Assembly: GCF_000004075.3 (NCBI RefSeq)
Contig: NC_026661.2
Coordinates: forward strand, 5,664,058-5,728,057
DNA: 64,000 nt
From: Cucumis sativus
Taxonomy: Eukaryota > Streptophyta > Magnoliopsida > Cucurbitales > Cucurbitaceae
Direction: 5' to 3'
Shown here: one piece after another, positions 1-11,800 of the stretch
Position numbering within the stretch: position 1 is the stretch's first letter
How the letters are laid out: every line of letters starts with the position of its first letter
The notes under the pieces: model-generated
Told to the model about the DNA's origin: nothing
Database searches by the model: none
Seen by the model: the letters and a program-made list of their open reading frames with translations, nothing else
Position numbers and translations under genes: made by a program

Positions 1-432
1 AGGTTAAACATATCTTCCATTTTTCATAGAAATAGGTCGATATCTTGTAAAACTGGTTACAAAAGGCTCACCTGGTTCAATCTTGTCAACAAGTCAGATA
101 AGATGACTAAGGTTGGAGGTTCTTAAGTTGACGGTTTACGGAACACCTCCTACCTGGAGATCGTAATCAGTTCTTGAGCCTAGTTAACCTAGTTTTATGA
201 GCATTCGTGAGAGGTGTGAGGTAATAAAAATGGTTTTTCACCTAGACATCATAGGTTAAAATCCTGTATAATGGTTATACTTGGATGTTTTATCTAGACT
301 TAAGATTTGTTTAAGTTAGCCTAAATATAAATCTTGAAGTTTGGATTACCCTATTTTTTTTCTTTTAGAACACTTCAACTAGAGAAAAATAATGTATTTT
401 AGCTCTAGTGTCCCTAAGAGTTCACACCGTGA

Positions 433-921
433 GGTCCATGCAGGGCTTTGTGCCGTGCATAGGAGCGGCCTCCCTTCGGAGAGTGTTTGCATGGATCAAA
501 ATCAAGGTGAATAGGGGAAGTAGTTCATAGTAAGTGGGTGAGGGATTTGTGGCAGCACATCCCACGGTCTCTTCCATTAGGTCGCACCGTGAGATTTCTA
601 TAATATGCCTGCTTGTCTGCCCTGGAGCGACGTTCCCTTCGGAGGGTTGTATTATAGGATTCGGAACACCGCGAACTCCAAAACTGGATAGGATTTCTTA
701 GATTAGTTTTCATAAATGATTCTAATCTATAAAATCTGAAAATGGTGGGTAACACTTACAAGAATTACTAAGTTGTTAGTATATTCTTGACTAAAGTAGC
801 GATAACTAAGTGCTATAAAGAATAAAGAGTTATTCTTGAGATAGCATCTAGTCAAGATTGTCTTGGTTCAAAGGAGGAATAATCAACTACCCTTCGGAGA
901 AGGTTGTTCTAAACCTTTGAA
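433..921 (+). other. Series of three leader stem-loops with a CCCTTCGGAG apex (left copy)
   Basis: Hairpin A runs 433-497 with a 10-bp outer stem (436-442 with 488-494 plus three more pairs, one G-U). Hairpin B runs 596-659 (598-605 with 650-657, extended by two pairs). Hairpin C runs 867-921 (867-874 with 914-921). The outer arms differ in sequence between the three but each is self-complementary, while CCCTTCGGAG near the apex is shared. A and B also share CACCGTGAG at their 5' side. The region lies between LTR and gag, so it would be leader RNA. Structure inferred by eye. Confidence 0.65.
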
Positions 922-1035
922 ATATTGTTGCAAAATACAAATAATGAAAGGGTACATTATTAGTAATTGCTAAATTAGATTGGATATTTTTTATGATTAT
1001 AGTTTTTTCTAAAAAGAATATGTTTGTTTTTCAGC

Positions 1036-4000
1036 ATGAATAGCTCAATAGTTCAACTTTTAGCTTCCGAAAAACTTAATGGCGATAATTATGCGGCTTG
1101 GAAATCAAATCTTAACACAATACTAGTGGTTGTGATTTAAGATTTGTCTTAACTGAGGAATGTCCTCAAAACCCTGCCTCTAATGATAACCGAACTAGTC
1201 GGGATGCATATGATCGATGGATAAAAGCTAATGAAAAAGCACGTGTCTACATTCTTGCCAGCATGTCTGATGTATTGGCAAAGAAACATGAATCCTTAGC
1301 CACGGCTAAAGAGATTATGAATTCATTAAGGGGAATGTTTGGGCAACCAGAATTGTCCTTAAGACACGAGGCAGTCAAATACATTTACACTAAGCGTATG
1401 AAGGAAGGGACCTCTGTTAGAGAACATGTTCTGGACATGATGATGCACTTCAACATCGCTGAAGTGAATGGTGGTCCCATCGAAGAGGTTAATCAAGTTA
1501 GTTTTATCTTAGAGTCTCTTCCGAAGAGCTTCATTCCATTCCAAACGAATGCGTCTTTGAACAAGATAGAATTTAACTTGACAACCCTTCTGAATGAACT
1601 CCAGCGATTCCAAAACCTTACTATGGGTAAAGGAAAACAAGTGGAAGCAAATGTTGCTACCACAAAAAGAAAATTTATAAGAGGATCGTCCTCTAAAACC
1701 AAAGCTGGACCCTCAAAACCTAATGCTCAAATAAAAAAGAAGGGAAAGGGAAAGACTCCCAAACAGAACAAGGGTAAGAAAGGTGCAGAAAAAGGTAAGT
1801 GTTACCATTGTGGCCAAAACGGGCACTGGTTAAGAAACTGCCCAAAATACCTTGCAGAAAAAAAGGCAGAGAAGGAAACACAAGGTAAATATGATTTACT
1901 AGTTGTAGAAACATGTTTAGTGGAATATGAAAATTGTACCTGGATACTAGATTCAGGAGCCACTAAACCATATTTGCTTCTCATTTCAGGAAAATAGTTC
2001 TTGAAAAAGCTTTCAGAAGGCGAGATCACTCTCAAGGTTGGAACAGGAGAGATGGTCTCAACTTCAGCAGTGGGAGATTTAAAGTTGTTTTTAGAGATAG
2101 ATATGTCATACTTAAGAATGTCTTATATGTACCTCAAATGAAAAGAAATTTAATATCTATCTCTTGTATTTTGGAACAAATGTATAGAATATCTTTTGAA
2201 ATTAATGAAGCGTTCATTTTCTATAAAGGTATTCTAGTTTGTTCTGCTATACTTGAAGACAACTTATATAAGTTAAGACCAACTAGAGCAAATTTTGTCT
2301 TAAATACTGAAATATTCAGAATAGCTGAAACTCAGAATAAAAGACAAAAAGTTTCTTCTAATGCCTATTTATGGCACTTAAGACTTGGTCACATAAATCT
2401 CAATAGGATTGGGAGATTGGTTAAAAGTGGGCTTCTAAGTCCGTTAGAAGATAACTCTTTACCTCCTTGTGAATCTTGTCTTGAAGGAAAAATGACCAAG
2501 AGATCTTTTACTGGAAAAGGTCTAAGAGCCAAAGGACCCTTAGAGCTCGTACATTCGGACCTTTGTGGACCAATGAATGTCAAAACTCGAGGTGGATATG
2601 AATATTTCATTAGCTTCATTGATGATTATTCAAGGTATGGTCATATTTACCTAATACATCATAAGTCTAATAGTCTTGAAAAGTTCAAAGAATATAAGGC
2701 TGAAGTAGAAAACGAATTAGGTAAAACAATAAAAATACTTCGATCAGATCGAGGTGGAGAGTATATGGACTTACGATTCCGAGACTATTTAATAGAAAAT
2801 GGAATCCAGTCACAACTCTCTGCACCTAGTACACCTCAACAGAACGGTGTATCAGAAAGAAGAAACTGGACCTTGTTAGACATGGTTCGCTCTATGATGA
2901 GTTTTTCTCAGATGTCAGATTCTTTTTGGGATATGCTTTAGAAACAGCTGCTTATATTTTGAATAATGTTCCCTCTAAAAGTGTTTCAGAAACACCTTAT
3001 GAGCTATGGAAAGGGCGTAAAGGCAGTTTACGTCATTTTAAAATTTGGGGTTGTCCAGCACATGTGTTGGTACAAAATCCAAAGAAATTGGAACATCGTT
3101 CAAAATTATGCTTTTTTATAGGTTATCCAAAAGAATCAAGAGGTGGTTTGTTTTATGATCCTCAAGAAAATAAAATATTTGTGTCAACAAATGCCACATT
3201 CTTAGAGGAAGACCACATCAGGGATCATCAACCTCGTAGTAAACTAGTATTTAAAGAAATTTCCAAAAGTGCTATAGATAAACCTAGTTCATCCACTAAA
3301 GTAGTTGATAAGACTAGGAAATCTGGTCAATCACATCCTTCTCAACAGTTGAGAGAGCCTCGACGTAGTGGGAGGGTTGTTCATCAGCCTGATCGCTATT
3401 TGGGTTTAATTGAAACTCAAGTCGTCATACCTGACGATGGCATAGAGGATCCATTAACCTATAAACAGGCAATGAAAGATGTAGATCGTGACCAATGGAT
3501 CAAAGCCATGGACCTCGAAATGGAGTCTATGTACTTTAATTCTTTCTAGACTCTAGTAGATCAACCAAATGACGTAAAACCTATTGGTTGTAAATGGATC
3601 TACAAGAGAAAACGAGACCATGCCGGTAAAGTACAGACTTTTAAGGCTCGACTTGTGGCAAAGGGTTATACCTAGAGAGAGGGAGTAGACTAGAGGAAAC
3701 TTTCTCTCCCGTTGCCATGTTAAAGTCAATTAGAATACTCTTATCCATCGCCACTTTTTATGATTATGAAATTTGGCAGATGGATGTCAAGACAGCTTTT
3801 TTGAACGGTAATCTTGAAGAGAGCATCTATATGTCTCAACCAGAGGGGTTTATAAAACAAGATCAAGAACAAAAGGTTTGTAAGCTTAAAAAATCCATTT
3901 ATGGATTAAAACAAGCTTCTAGATCCTGGAATATAAGATTTGATATTGCGATCAAAATCTTATGGCTTTGAACAAAATGTTGACGAGCCTTGTGTTTACA

Positions 4001-4731
4001 AAAGGTCGTCAATTCCATTATAGCATTTTTAGTCTTATATGTAGATGATATTCTACTTATTGGAAATGACGTAGGATATCTTACTGATATCAAGAAATGG
4101 CTAGCTATGCAATTTCAAATGAAAGATCTGGGAGATGCACAATACGTTCTCGGAATCCAAATTGTTCGAAACCGTAAGAACAAAACACTAGCCATGTCTC
4201 AAGCATCTTACATAGACAAAATGTTGTCTAGATATAAAATGCAGAATTCCAAAAAGGGTCTGCTGCCGTACAGATATGGAATTCATTTGTCAAAGGAACA
4301 ATGTCCTAAGACACCTCAAGAAGTTGAGGATATGAGAAATATTCCCTATGCTTCCGCTGTTGGAAGTTTAATGTATGCAATGTTATGTACTAGACCTGAC
4401 ATTTGCTACTCAGTAGGGATGGTCAGTAGGTATCAATCCAATCATGGACGTGATCACTGGACAGCCGTTAAAAACATTCTACATGCTCATGTATCGTACA
4501 AAGGATCTGATCCTTACTGGATACACTGATTCAGATTTCCAAACTGATAAAGATGTTAGAAAGTCTACATCAGGATCAGTATTTACTCTAAATGGAGGAG
4601 CAGTAGTTTGGAGAAGCATAAAGCAAACTTGTATAGCTGATTCCACAATGGAAGCTGATCATTTTACAAAAGCCCTCATGGCTAAAGTGTTTGAGGGTCA
4701 CCTACACAGTTTAGGTGTACGATGTTTGTAA
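1036..4731 (+). pseudogene. Copia gag-pol polyprotein, left copy (inactivated)
   Basis: The gag start is ATG at 1036, preceded by a pyrimidine run ending CAG. Gag has one CCHC zinc knuckle (near 1798-1843), then the protease motif DSGA (near 1951), the HHCC and catalytic core of integrase, reverse transcriptase with YVDD (near 4039) and the first part of RNase H. Breaks seen only in this copy: a one-base loss near 1130 giving an early stop, an extra A near 1966 in protease, a one-base loss near 2091, and a one-base loss near 2930 in integrase. Breaks shared with the right copy: a one-base loss after protease (near 2003), stops near 3549 and 3673, a frame break near 3690, a frame break near 3955, and an RNase H deletion near 4655. 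It cannot make a full polyprotein. Confidence 0.92.
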
Positions 4732-4823
4732 ACTAGGACAAGTGGGAGACTTATTGGCCATGTGCCCTAGTTTCATATATATTCTCTCACACCACATCTC
4801 TCATACCACTAGGAATTTTAGTC

Positions 4824-4833
4824 CAAGTGGGAG
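4824..4833 (+). other. Polypurine tract, left copy
   Basis: CAAGTGGGAG directly before the LTR start at 4836; the usual position for plus-strand priming. The right copy has the same tract at 12681-12690. Confidence 0.7.
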
Positions 4834-6252
4834 TTTGTTGGAATTTTTTGTCCTAAAACTCGTAGTTTGTAAATCATATTCTATTCAATAAAGTTGTTAT
4901 TGAGAAATTAAATATTATAATCTTAAATCCAATAAATCAAAGTTCCAAGGCTATTTTTTGAATAAACTTGAACTTTATGTGTAAACATAAACGTGGATCA
5001 AGTTCGAGTATATAGCCTAAATAGTCTATAGTATATGAAATAAAGGTTGGGCGCCTTATTTTGAGAGACTATGGATGCGGCCCACTTTGTAGTACAAACG
5101 ATGTGATCCTAATCGTTCATGTAGAGACATGAAAGTGGGGGCATCCTATGTAAAATGTTTACATAAGACTGAACCATGAATTAGTCATTTTTACGTTATA
5201 ACACCGTTTACTGTTTAAAACTGACTATCTCAATTATTGATGACCTAGGTAACTTAGTCTTAATCCTGAGTTAACTATGAACTCCTGTTCATACGAGATT
5301 ATCCTTAGATCTGCATAGGTGAGGGCAGCTCATCAGCGTTGGCCCAATAAGCCTCCCATTTCAGGGGTAAGATCGGGTGGATAGCTGGGAACATAGGGTA
5401 CAAGATGGAATTCACTCCTACCCGCTTTAGGGTTAGTAGATAGGTTGCTCTCTTAAGCACTGAATCCAAGTCTTGAACAAGGGGCCCCACCCTCTCATTG
5501 GCCCGAGAGGGATTAAGTTTATAGGTTGAACCTTAAACCAATTGTTCAATAGTGGATTAGTGGGACTTAAGGAGCAAGATGTAATCTTGGGGGTAAAACG
5601 GTATTTTGACCCAGCCAAGGTTACGAGCAACCTGTGAAGGATTAACTTACTGATTATGGTTTTATCAAATGGACACAAATATATCTATAGTGAGGGGAGT
5701 GCAACTACGGGACTTTAGTGGAATGACCCGTTAGTTAACGAATGTTGATTAACTCGGTTTAAAAGAGTTTAGCTAGTTAATCTTGAATCGTTGGAGCCCA
5801 TGATCTATAGGTCCATTAGGTTCCTCTGCTAGCTCATATGGATTAAACTTAGAACAGTGTGATGAAATAAGTCGAATTGTTCGAATAGGGAGAAGAAAGG
5901 AAAACCGACATATACAGTGATATAATCGTCGGTCTTCTAATTAGAAATAGAGCTTTATGTTTTACATACTATAAGTATGAATGCGGATTCATACTAAGAA
6001 GCTCGGAATTGGTCAAAAATAGTAAAAAGTCAAAATGTTGACTTTTGACTTTGAAAAGTCAAACTTTGACCGGCCTTATATTCAAATGTGATTTGAATTT
6101 TGGAAAAATGAATGCGGATTCATGCTCGGGAGGTTGGAATTAGTCAAGACGGACAAAATGGTAAAAAGTCAAAATATTGACTTTTGACTTAGAAAAGTCA
6201 AAGTTTGACTTTTGACTAGAAAAATCTAATGACCATTTTACCCTTGGACTAA

Positions 6253-6366
6253 GTTAGTGGGAAAATCCAACATTTTGTTGGATAATCCCACTAACTCTTA
6301 GTGGGATATGTGGCTATATGAGATATAGACACCTAGCCCACTAAGTTCCACTAATTGTTAGTGGAA
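6253..6366. promoter_or_regulatory. Palindrome cluster built on TTAGTGGGA in the LTR promoter
   Basis: Three inverted repeats use one core word. 6253-6262 pairs with 6286-6295 (10 bp) around an inner 8-bp pair (6265-6272 with 6276-6283). CTTAGTGGG near 6297 pairs with CCCACTAAG near 6338. TTCCACTAA and TTAGTGGAA pair across a 3-base loop at about 6347-6367. All lie 60-170 bp upstream of the TATA box. The right LTR repeats them from 14110. Confidence 0.75.
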
Positions 6367-6422
6367 TATTAGGTGTTGAGATTTGGCAATTGAATTGCAT
6401 GCATTTTTGCATGTAATTAGGC

Positions 6423-6430
6423 TATAAATA
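6423..6430 (+). promoter_or_regulatory. TATA box of the Copia LTR
   Basis: TATAAATA preceded by an AT-rich stretch; transcription of the element probably starts about 30 bp downstream, which puts the U3/R border near 6455. The same box is at 14280-14287 in the right LTR. Start site inferred, not seen. Confidence 0.7.
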
Positions 6431-6763
6431 GAGATGTTTTCAAATGTTGAAGGACTTTTGCCTCTTTTATCATTTTCATAATCTCAACAAAAGAAAAAAA
6501 AAAGCTTCCAATCTCATTTTATCTCCATTACTTTCTACACCAAAATTGGGTCCCACAACCCGGTTCTTTGTCTAGAGGATAGCAGTTGAGTACTAGTGGT
6601 GGTCTCGGGTAGAATTGGTAAGAAGACATCAAACCTTTTGAAAGCTTCAAAGGTAATACTTCTTAAAACCCTAATTTGATTAGTTTATGGTTACATGTTA
6701 ATTGTGGCAATTAGGGTAGAAATTCGATTCTTTTTCCGCTGTGCATGACTTAGTTCTATCATG

Positions 6764-6775
6764 TGGTATCAGAGC
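6764..6775 (+). other. Primer binding site (initiator Met tRNA type)
   Basis: TGGTATCAGAGC lies two bases after the LTR end. This is the standard Copia site complementary to the 3' end of plant initiator-Met tRNA and fixes the LTR boundary. The left copy's site lies off the window. Confidence 0.9.
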
Positions 6776-7066
6776 ATGCTTCATTTTTACCCAATTGCAT
6801 GTGGTGGGTTCATATTTATTAGATAAATTTTGGTTTGAACTAAAATGGATATATTATGATTTTGGCTCTAGATTAAGTGTTTTTGTTCTAATTATTGTAA
6901 TTAGCCTTGTTAATGGCTTATTTTTATTGTTGCAAAGTGTTTGTAATTTTTTAAAAAAATAAAAAAAGTCATTAGAGTTGAAGCTAGGCTGTAATTGGTT
7001 CAACCGGGTGAGAGAATTGAAAAAAATGAAGAAAAGAAGGTCACAGACCCGAAAACCCGGTTTTGA

Positions 7067-7258
7067 CCCGCTTCGCGACCCGCACGCGCCCGCGCATGCC
7101 CGCGCGCCCTCCTGCGTCCGCGCGCGCCCGCGCGCCCTCCTGCGCCCGCGCCGCTGCGCGCCCGCGCGCGCCTGCATGCGCCGCGCGCCCGCATGTGTCC
7201 GCGCGCCCGCATGCGCCCGCGCGCCTGCCTTCGCACGACCCGTGTGCGCCTGGGCCGG
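7067..7258 (+). repeat. CpG-rich low-complexity block in the Copia leader
   Basis: About 190 bp made almost only of C and G as degenerate CGCGCCCGCGCGCC-type units with interspersed CATG, in a window that is otherwise AT-rich. All six frames stay open here only because the composition excludes stop codons, so I do not call a gene. It lies between the primer binding site and gag. Confidence 0.85.
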
Positions 7259-8285
7259 TTCAAGCCAATAAATTTGGTTTTTGGGCCGGTTCAAGCGGTT
7301 TCGGTTGGTTTTTTAGCCGGTTCGAAATTTTTGGGAGTGGTTCTGTACTACACCAAATTAATTATGTAATAATTTAGCACTTAGCTTAATTTAGGAGCCA
7401 AAAATCAGTCCATTTTAGGGTGTTTTTTTTATTTATGCATGTGATGTATGATTAAATTACTTTAAATTTGTATGTGCATTTTGAATGTCATATAGATTTA
7501 AAATCCCACCATAGGTTAACATGTTCATGCATTAAAATGTATGATATAAAGGTTATATTGTATTGTATGCATGTTAATTGATTAATATGGAAATTAATTA
7601 ATATGATTAATTAATTATTTAATTAATTAAGTTATTCTTGATTAAATATGATTTAATCAAATTAATTAATTATTGTTTGATTTAATTTAATTAAATATGA
7701 TTTAATTAAAGTTAAATAAATTAAAATCCATATTAATTGATTGTTTTTATTATATATTGATAAAATGATTGATTAAGTTTAAAAGTTTTTATAAGTGTTA
7801 TAAAATAAATTAGACTTTTAAAATCAATAACAAAGATTAAATGCATGCTCACTTAGGTTAAACATATCTTCCATTTTTCATAGAAATAGGTCGATATCTT
7901 GTAAAACTGGTTACAAAAGGCTCACCTGGTTCAATCTTGTCAACAAGTCAGATAAGATGACTAAGGTTGGAGGTTCTTAAGTTGACGGTTTACGGAACAC
8001 CTCCTACCTGGAGATCGTAATCAGTTCTTGAGCCTAGTTAACCTAGTTTTATGAGCATTCGTGAGAGGTGTGAGGTAATAAAAATGGTTTTTCACCTAGA
8101 CATCATAGGTTAAAATCCTGTATAATGGTTATACTTGGATGTTTTATCTAGACTTAAGATTTGTTTAAGTTAGCCTAAATATAAATCTTGAAGTTTGGAT
8201 TACCCTATTTTTTTCTTTTAGAACACTTCAACTAGAGAAAAATAATGTATTTTAGCTCTAGTGTCCCTAAGAGTTCACACCGTGA

Positions 8286-8774
8286 GGTCCATGCAGGGCT
8301 TTGTGCCGTGCATAGGAGCGGCCTCCCTTCGGAGAGTGTTTGCATGGATCAAAATCAAGGTGAATAGGGGAAGTAGTTCATAGTAAGTGGGTGAGGGATT
8401 TGTGGCAGCACATCCCACGGTCTCTTCCATTAGGTCGCACCGTGAGATTTCTATAATATGCCTGCTTGTCTGCCCTGGAGCGACGTTCCCTTCGGAGGGT
8501 TGTATTATAGGATTCGGAACACCGCGAACTCCAAAACTGGATAGGATTTCTTAGATTAGTTTTCATAAATGATTCTAATCTATAAAATCTGAAAATGGTG
8601 GGTAACACTTACAAGAATTACTAAGTTGTTAGTATATTCTTGACTAAAGTAGCGATAACTAAGTGCTATAAAGAATAAAGAGTTATTCTTGAGATAGCAT
8701 CTAGTCAAGATTGTCTTGGTTCAAAGGAGGAATAATCAACTACCCTTCGGAGAAGGTTGTTCTAAACCTTTGAA
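8286..8774 (+). other. Series of three leader stem-loops with a CCCTTCGGAG apex (right copy)
   Basis: Same three hairpins as in the left copy, at 8286-8350, 8449-8512 and 8720-8774. All outer-stem bases are unchanged between the copies. Confidence 0.65.
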
Positions 8775-8889
8775 ATATTGTTGCAAAATACAAATAATGA
8801 AAGGGTACATTATTAGTAATTGCTAAATTAGATTGGATATTTTTTATGATTATAGTTTTTTCCTAAAAAGAATATGTTTGTTTTTCAGC

Positions 8890-11800
8890 ATGAATAGCTC
8901 AATAGTTCAACTTTTAGCTTCCGAAAAACTTAATGGCGATAATTATGCGGCTTGGAAATCAAATCTTAACACAATACTAGTGGTTGACGATTTAAGATTT
9001 GTCTTAACTGAGGAATGTCCTCAAAACCCTGCCTCTAATGCTAACCGAACTAGTCGGGATGCATATGATCGATGGATAAAAGCTAATGAAAAAGCCCGTG
9101 TTTACATTCTTGCCAGCATGTCTGATGTATTGGCAAAGAAACATGAATCCTTAGCCACGGCTAAAGAGATTATGGATTCATTAAGGGGAATGTTTGGGCA
9201 ACCAGAATTGTCCTTAAGACACGAGGCAGTCAAATACATTTACACTAAGCGTATGAAGGAAGGGACCTCTGTTAGAGAACATGTTCTGGACATGATGATG
9301 CACTTCAACATCGCTGAAGTGAATGGTGGTCCCATCGAAGAGGTTAATCAAGTTAGTTTTATCTTAGAGTCTCTTCCGAAGAGCTTCATTCCATTCCAAA
9401 CGAATGCGTCTTTGAACAAGATAGAATTTAACTTGACAACCCTTCTGAATGAACTCCAGCGATTCCAAAACCTTACTATGGGTAAAGGAAAACAAGTGGA
9501 AGCAAATGTTGCTACCACAAAAAGAAAATTTATAAGAGGATCGTCCTCTAAAACCAAAGCTGGACCCTCAAAACCTAATGCTCAAATAAAAAAGAAGGGA
9601 AAGGGAAAGACTCCCAAACAGAACAAGGGTAAGAAAGGTGCAGAAAAAGGTAAGTGTTACCATTGTGGCCAAAACGGGCACTGGTTAAGAAACTGCCCAA
9701 AATACCTTGCAGAAAAAAAGGCAGAGAAGGAAACACAAGGTAAATATGATTTACTAGTTGTAGAAACATGTTTAGTGGAATATGAAAATTGTACCTGGAT
9801 ACTAGATTCAGGAGCCACTAACCATATTTGCTTCTCATTTCAGGAAAATAGTTCTTGAAAAAGCTTTCAGAAGGCGAGATCACTCTCAAGGTTGGAACAG
9901 GAGAGATGGTCTCAACTTCAGCAGTGGGAGATTTAAAGTTGTTTTTTAGAGATAGATATGTCATACTTAAGAATGTCTTATATGTACCTCAAATGAAAAG
10001 AAATTTAATATCTATCTCTTGTATTTTGGAACAAATGTATAGAATATCTTTTGAAATTAATGAAGCGTTCGTTTTCTATAAAGGTATTCTAGTTTGTTCT
10101 GCTATACTTGAAGACAACTTATATAAGTTAAGACCAACTAGAGCAAATTTTGTCTTAAATACTGAAATATTCAGAATAGCTGACACTCAGAATAAAAGAC
10201 AAAAAGTTTCTTCTAATGCCTATTTATGGCACTTAAGACTTGGTCACATAAATCTCAATAGGATTGGGAGATTGGTTAAAAGTGGGCTTCTAAGTCCGTT
10301 AGAAGATAACTCTTTACCTCCTTGTGAATCTTGTCTTGAAGGAAAAATGACCAAGAGATCTTTTACTGGAAAAGGTCTAAGAGCCAAAGGACCCTTAGAG
10401 CTCGTACATTCGGACCTTTGTGGACCAATGAATGTCAAAACTCGAGGTGGATATGAATATTTCATTAGCTTCATTGATGATTATTCAAGGTATGGTCATA
10501 TTTACCTAATACATCATAAGTCTAATAGTCTTGAAAAGTTCAAAGAATATAAGGCTGAAGTAGAAAACGAATTAGGTAAAACAATAAAAATACTTCGATC
10601 AGATCGAGGTGGAGAGTATATGGACTTACGATTCCGAGACTATTTAATAGAAAATGGAATCCAGTCACAACTCTCTGCACCTAGTACACCTCAACAGAAC
10701 GGTGTATCAGAAAGAAGAAACTGGACCTTGTTAGACATGGTTCGCTCTATGATGAGTTTTTCTCATATGTCAGATTCTTTTTGGGGATATGCTTTAGAAA
10801 CAGCTGCTTATATTTTGAATAATGTTCCCTCTGAAAGTGTTTCAGAAACACCTTATGAGCTATGGAAAGGGCGTAAAGGCAGTTTACGTCATTTTAAAAT
10901 TTGGGGTTGTCCAGCACATGTGTTGGTACAAAATCCAAAGAAATTGGAACATCATTCAAAATTATGCTTTTTTATAGGTTATCCAAAAGAATCAAGAGGT
11001 GGTTTGTTTTATGATCCTCAAGAAAATAAAATATTTGTGTCAACAAATGCCACATTCTTAGAGGAAGACCACATCAGGGATCATCAACCTCGTAGTAAAC
11101 TAGTATTTAAAGAAATTTCCAAAAGTGCTATAGATAAAACCTAGTTCATCCACTAAAGTAGTTGATAAGACTAGGAAATCTGGTCAATCACATCCTTCTC
11201 AACAGTTGAGAGAGCCTCGACGTAGTGGGAGGGTTGTTCATCAGCCTGATCGCTATTTGGGTTTAATTGAAACTCAAGTCGTCATACCTGACGATGGCAT
11301 AGAGGATCCATTAACCTATAAACAGGCAATGAAAGATGTAGATCGTGACCAATGGATCAAAGCCATGGACCTCGAAATGGAGTCTATGTACTTTAATTCT
11401 TTCTAGACTCTAGTAGATCAACCAAATGACGTAAAACCTATTGGTTGTAAATGGATCTACAAGAGAAAACGAGACCATGCCGGTAAAGTACAGACTTTTA
11501 AGGCTCGACTTGTGGCAAAGGGTTATACCTAGAGAGAGGGAGTAGACTAGAGGAAACTTTCTCTCCCGTTGCCATGTTAAAGTCAATTAGAATACTCTTA
11601 TCCATCGCCACTTTTTATGATTATGAAATTTGGCAGATGGATGTCAAGACAGCTTTTTTGAACGGTAATCTTGAAGAGAGCATCTATATGTCTCAACCAG
11701 AGGGGTTTATAAAACAAGATCAAGAACAAAAGGTTTGTAAGCTTAAAAAATCCATTTATGGATTAAAACAAGCTTCTAGATCCTGGAATATAAGATTTGA

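Larger units (their letters stand above)
4836..6761 (+). repeat. Central LTR of the large Copia array
   Basis: This 1926-bp LTR begins TGTTGG directly after the polypurine tract of the left copy and ends CTATCA two bases before the primer binding site of the right copy, so it serves as 3' LTR of one and 5' LTR of the other. It holds a TATA box (6423-6430), two blocks of TTGAC motifs (about 6026-6070 and 6165-6215) and a palindrome cluster (6253-6366). By eye it differs from the right LTR only in homopolymer lengths. Confidence 0.93.

Noticed and set aside
5305..5678. Minus-strand open frames inside the Copia LTR
   Set aside because: Antisense to noncoding LTR sequence, no domains, and repeated identically in the right LTR.
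6854..7377. Long overlapping open frames on both strands in the CpG-rich block
   Set aside because: They are open only because the sequence lacks A/T-rich stop codons; the products are Arg/Ala/Pro/Gly runs without any domain, and the block lies in a retroelement leader.
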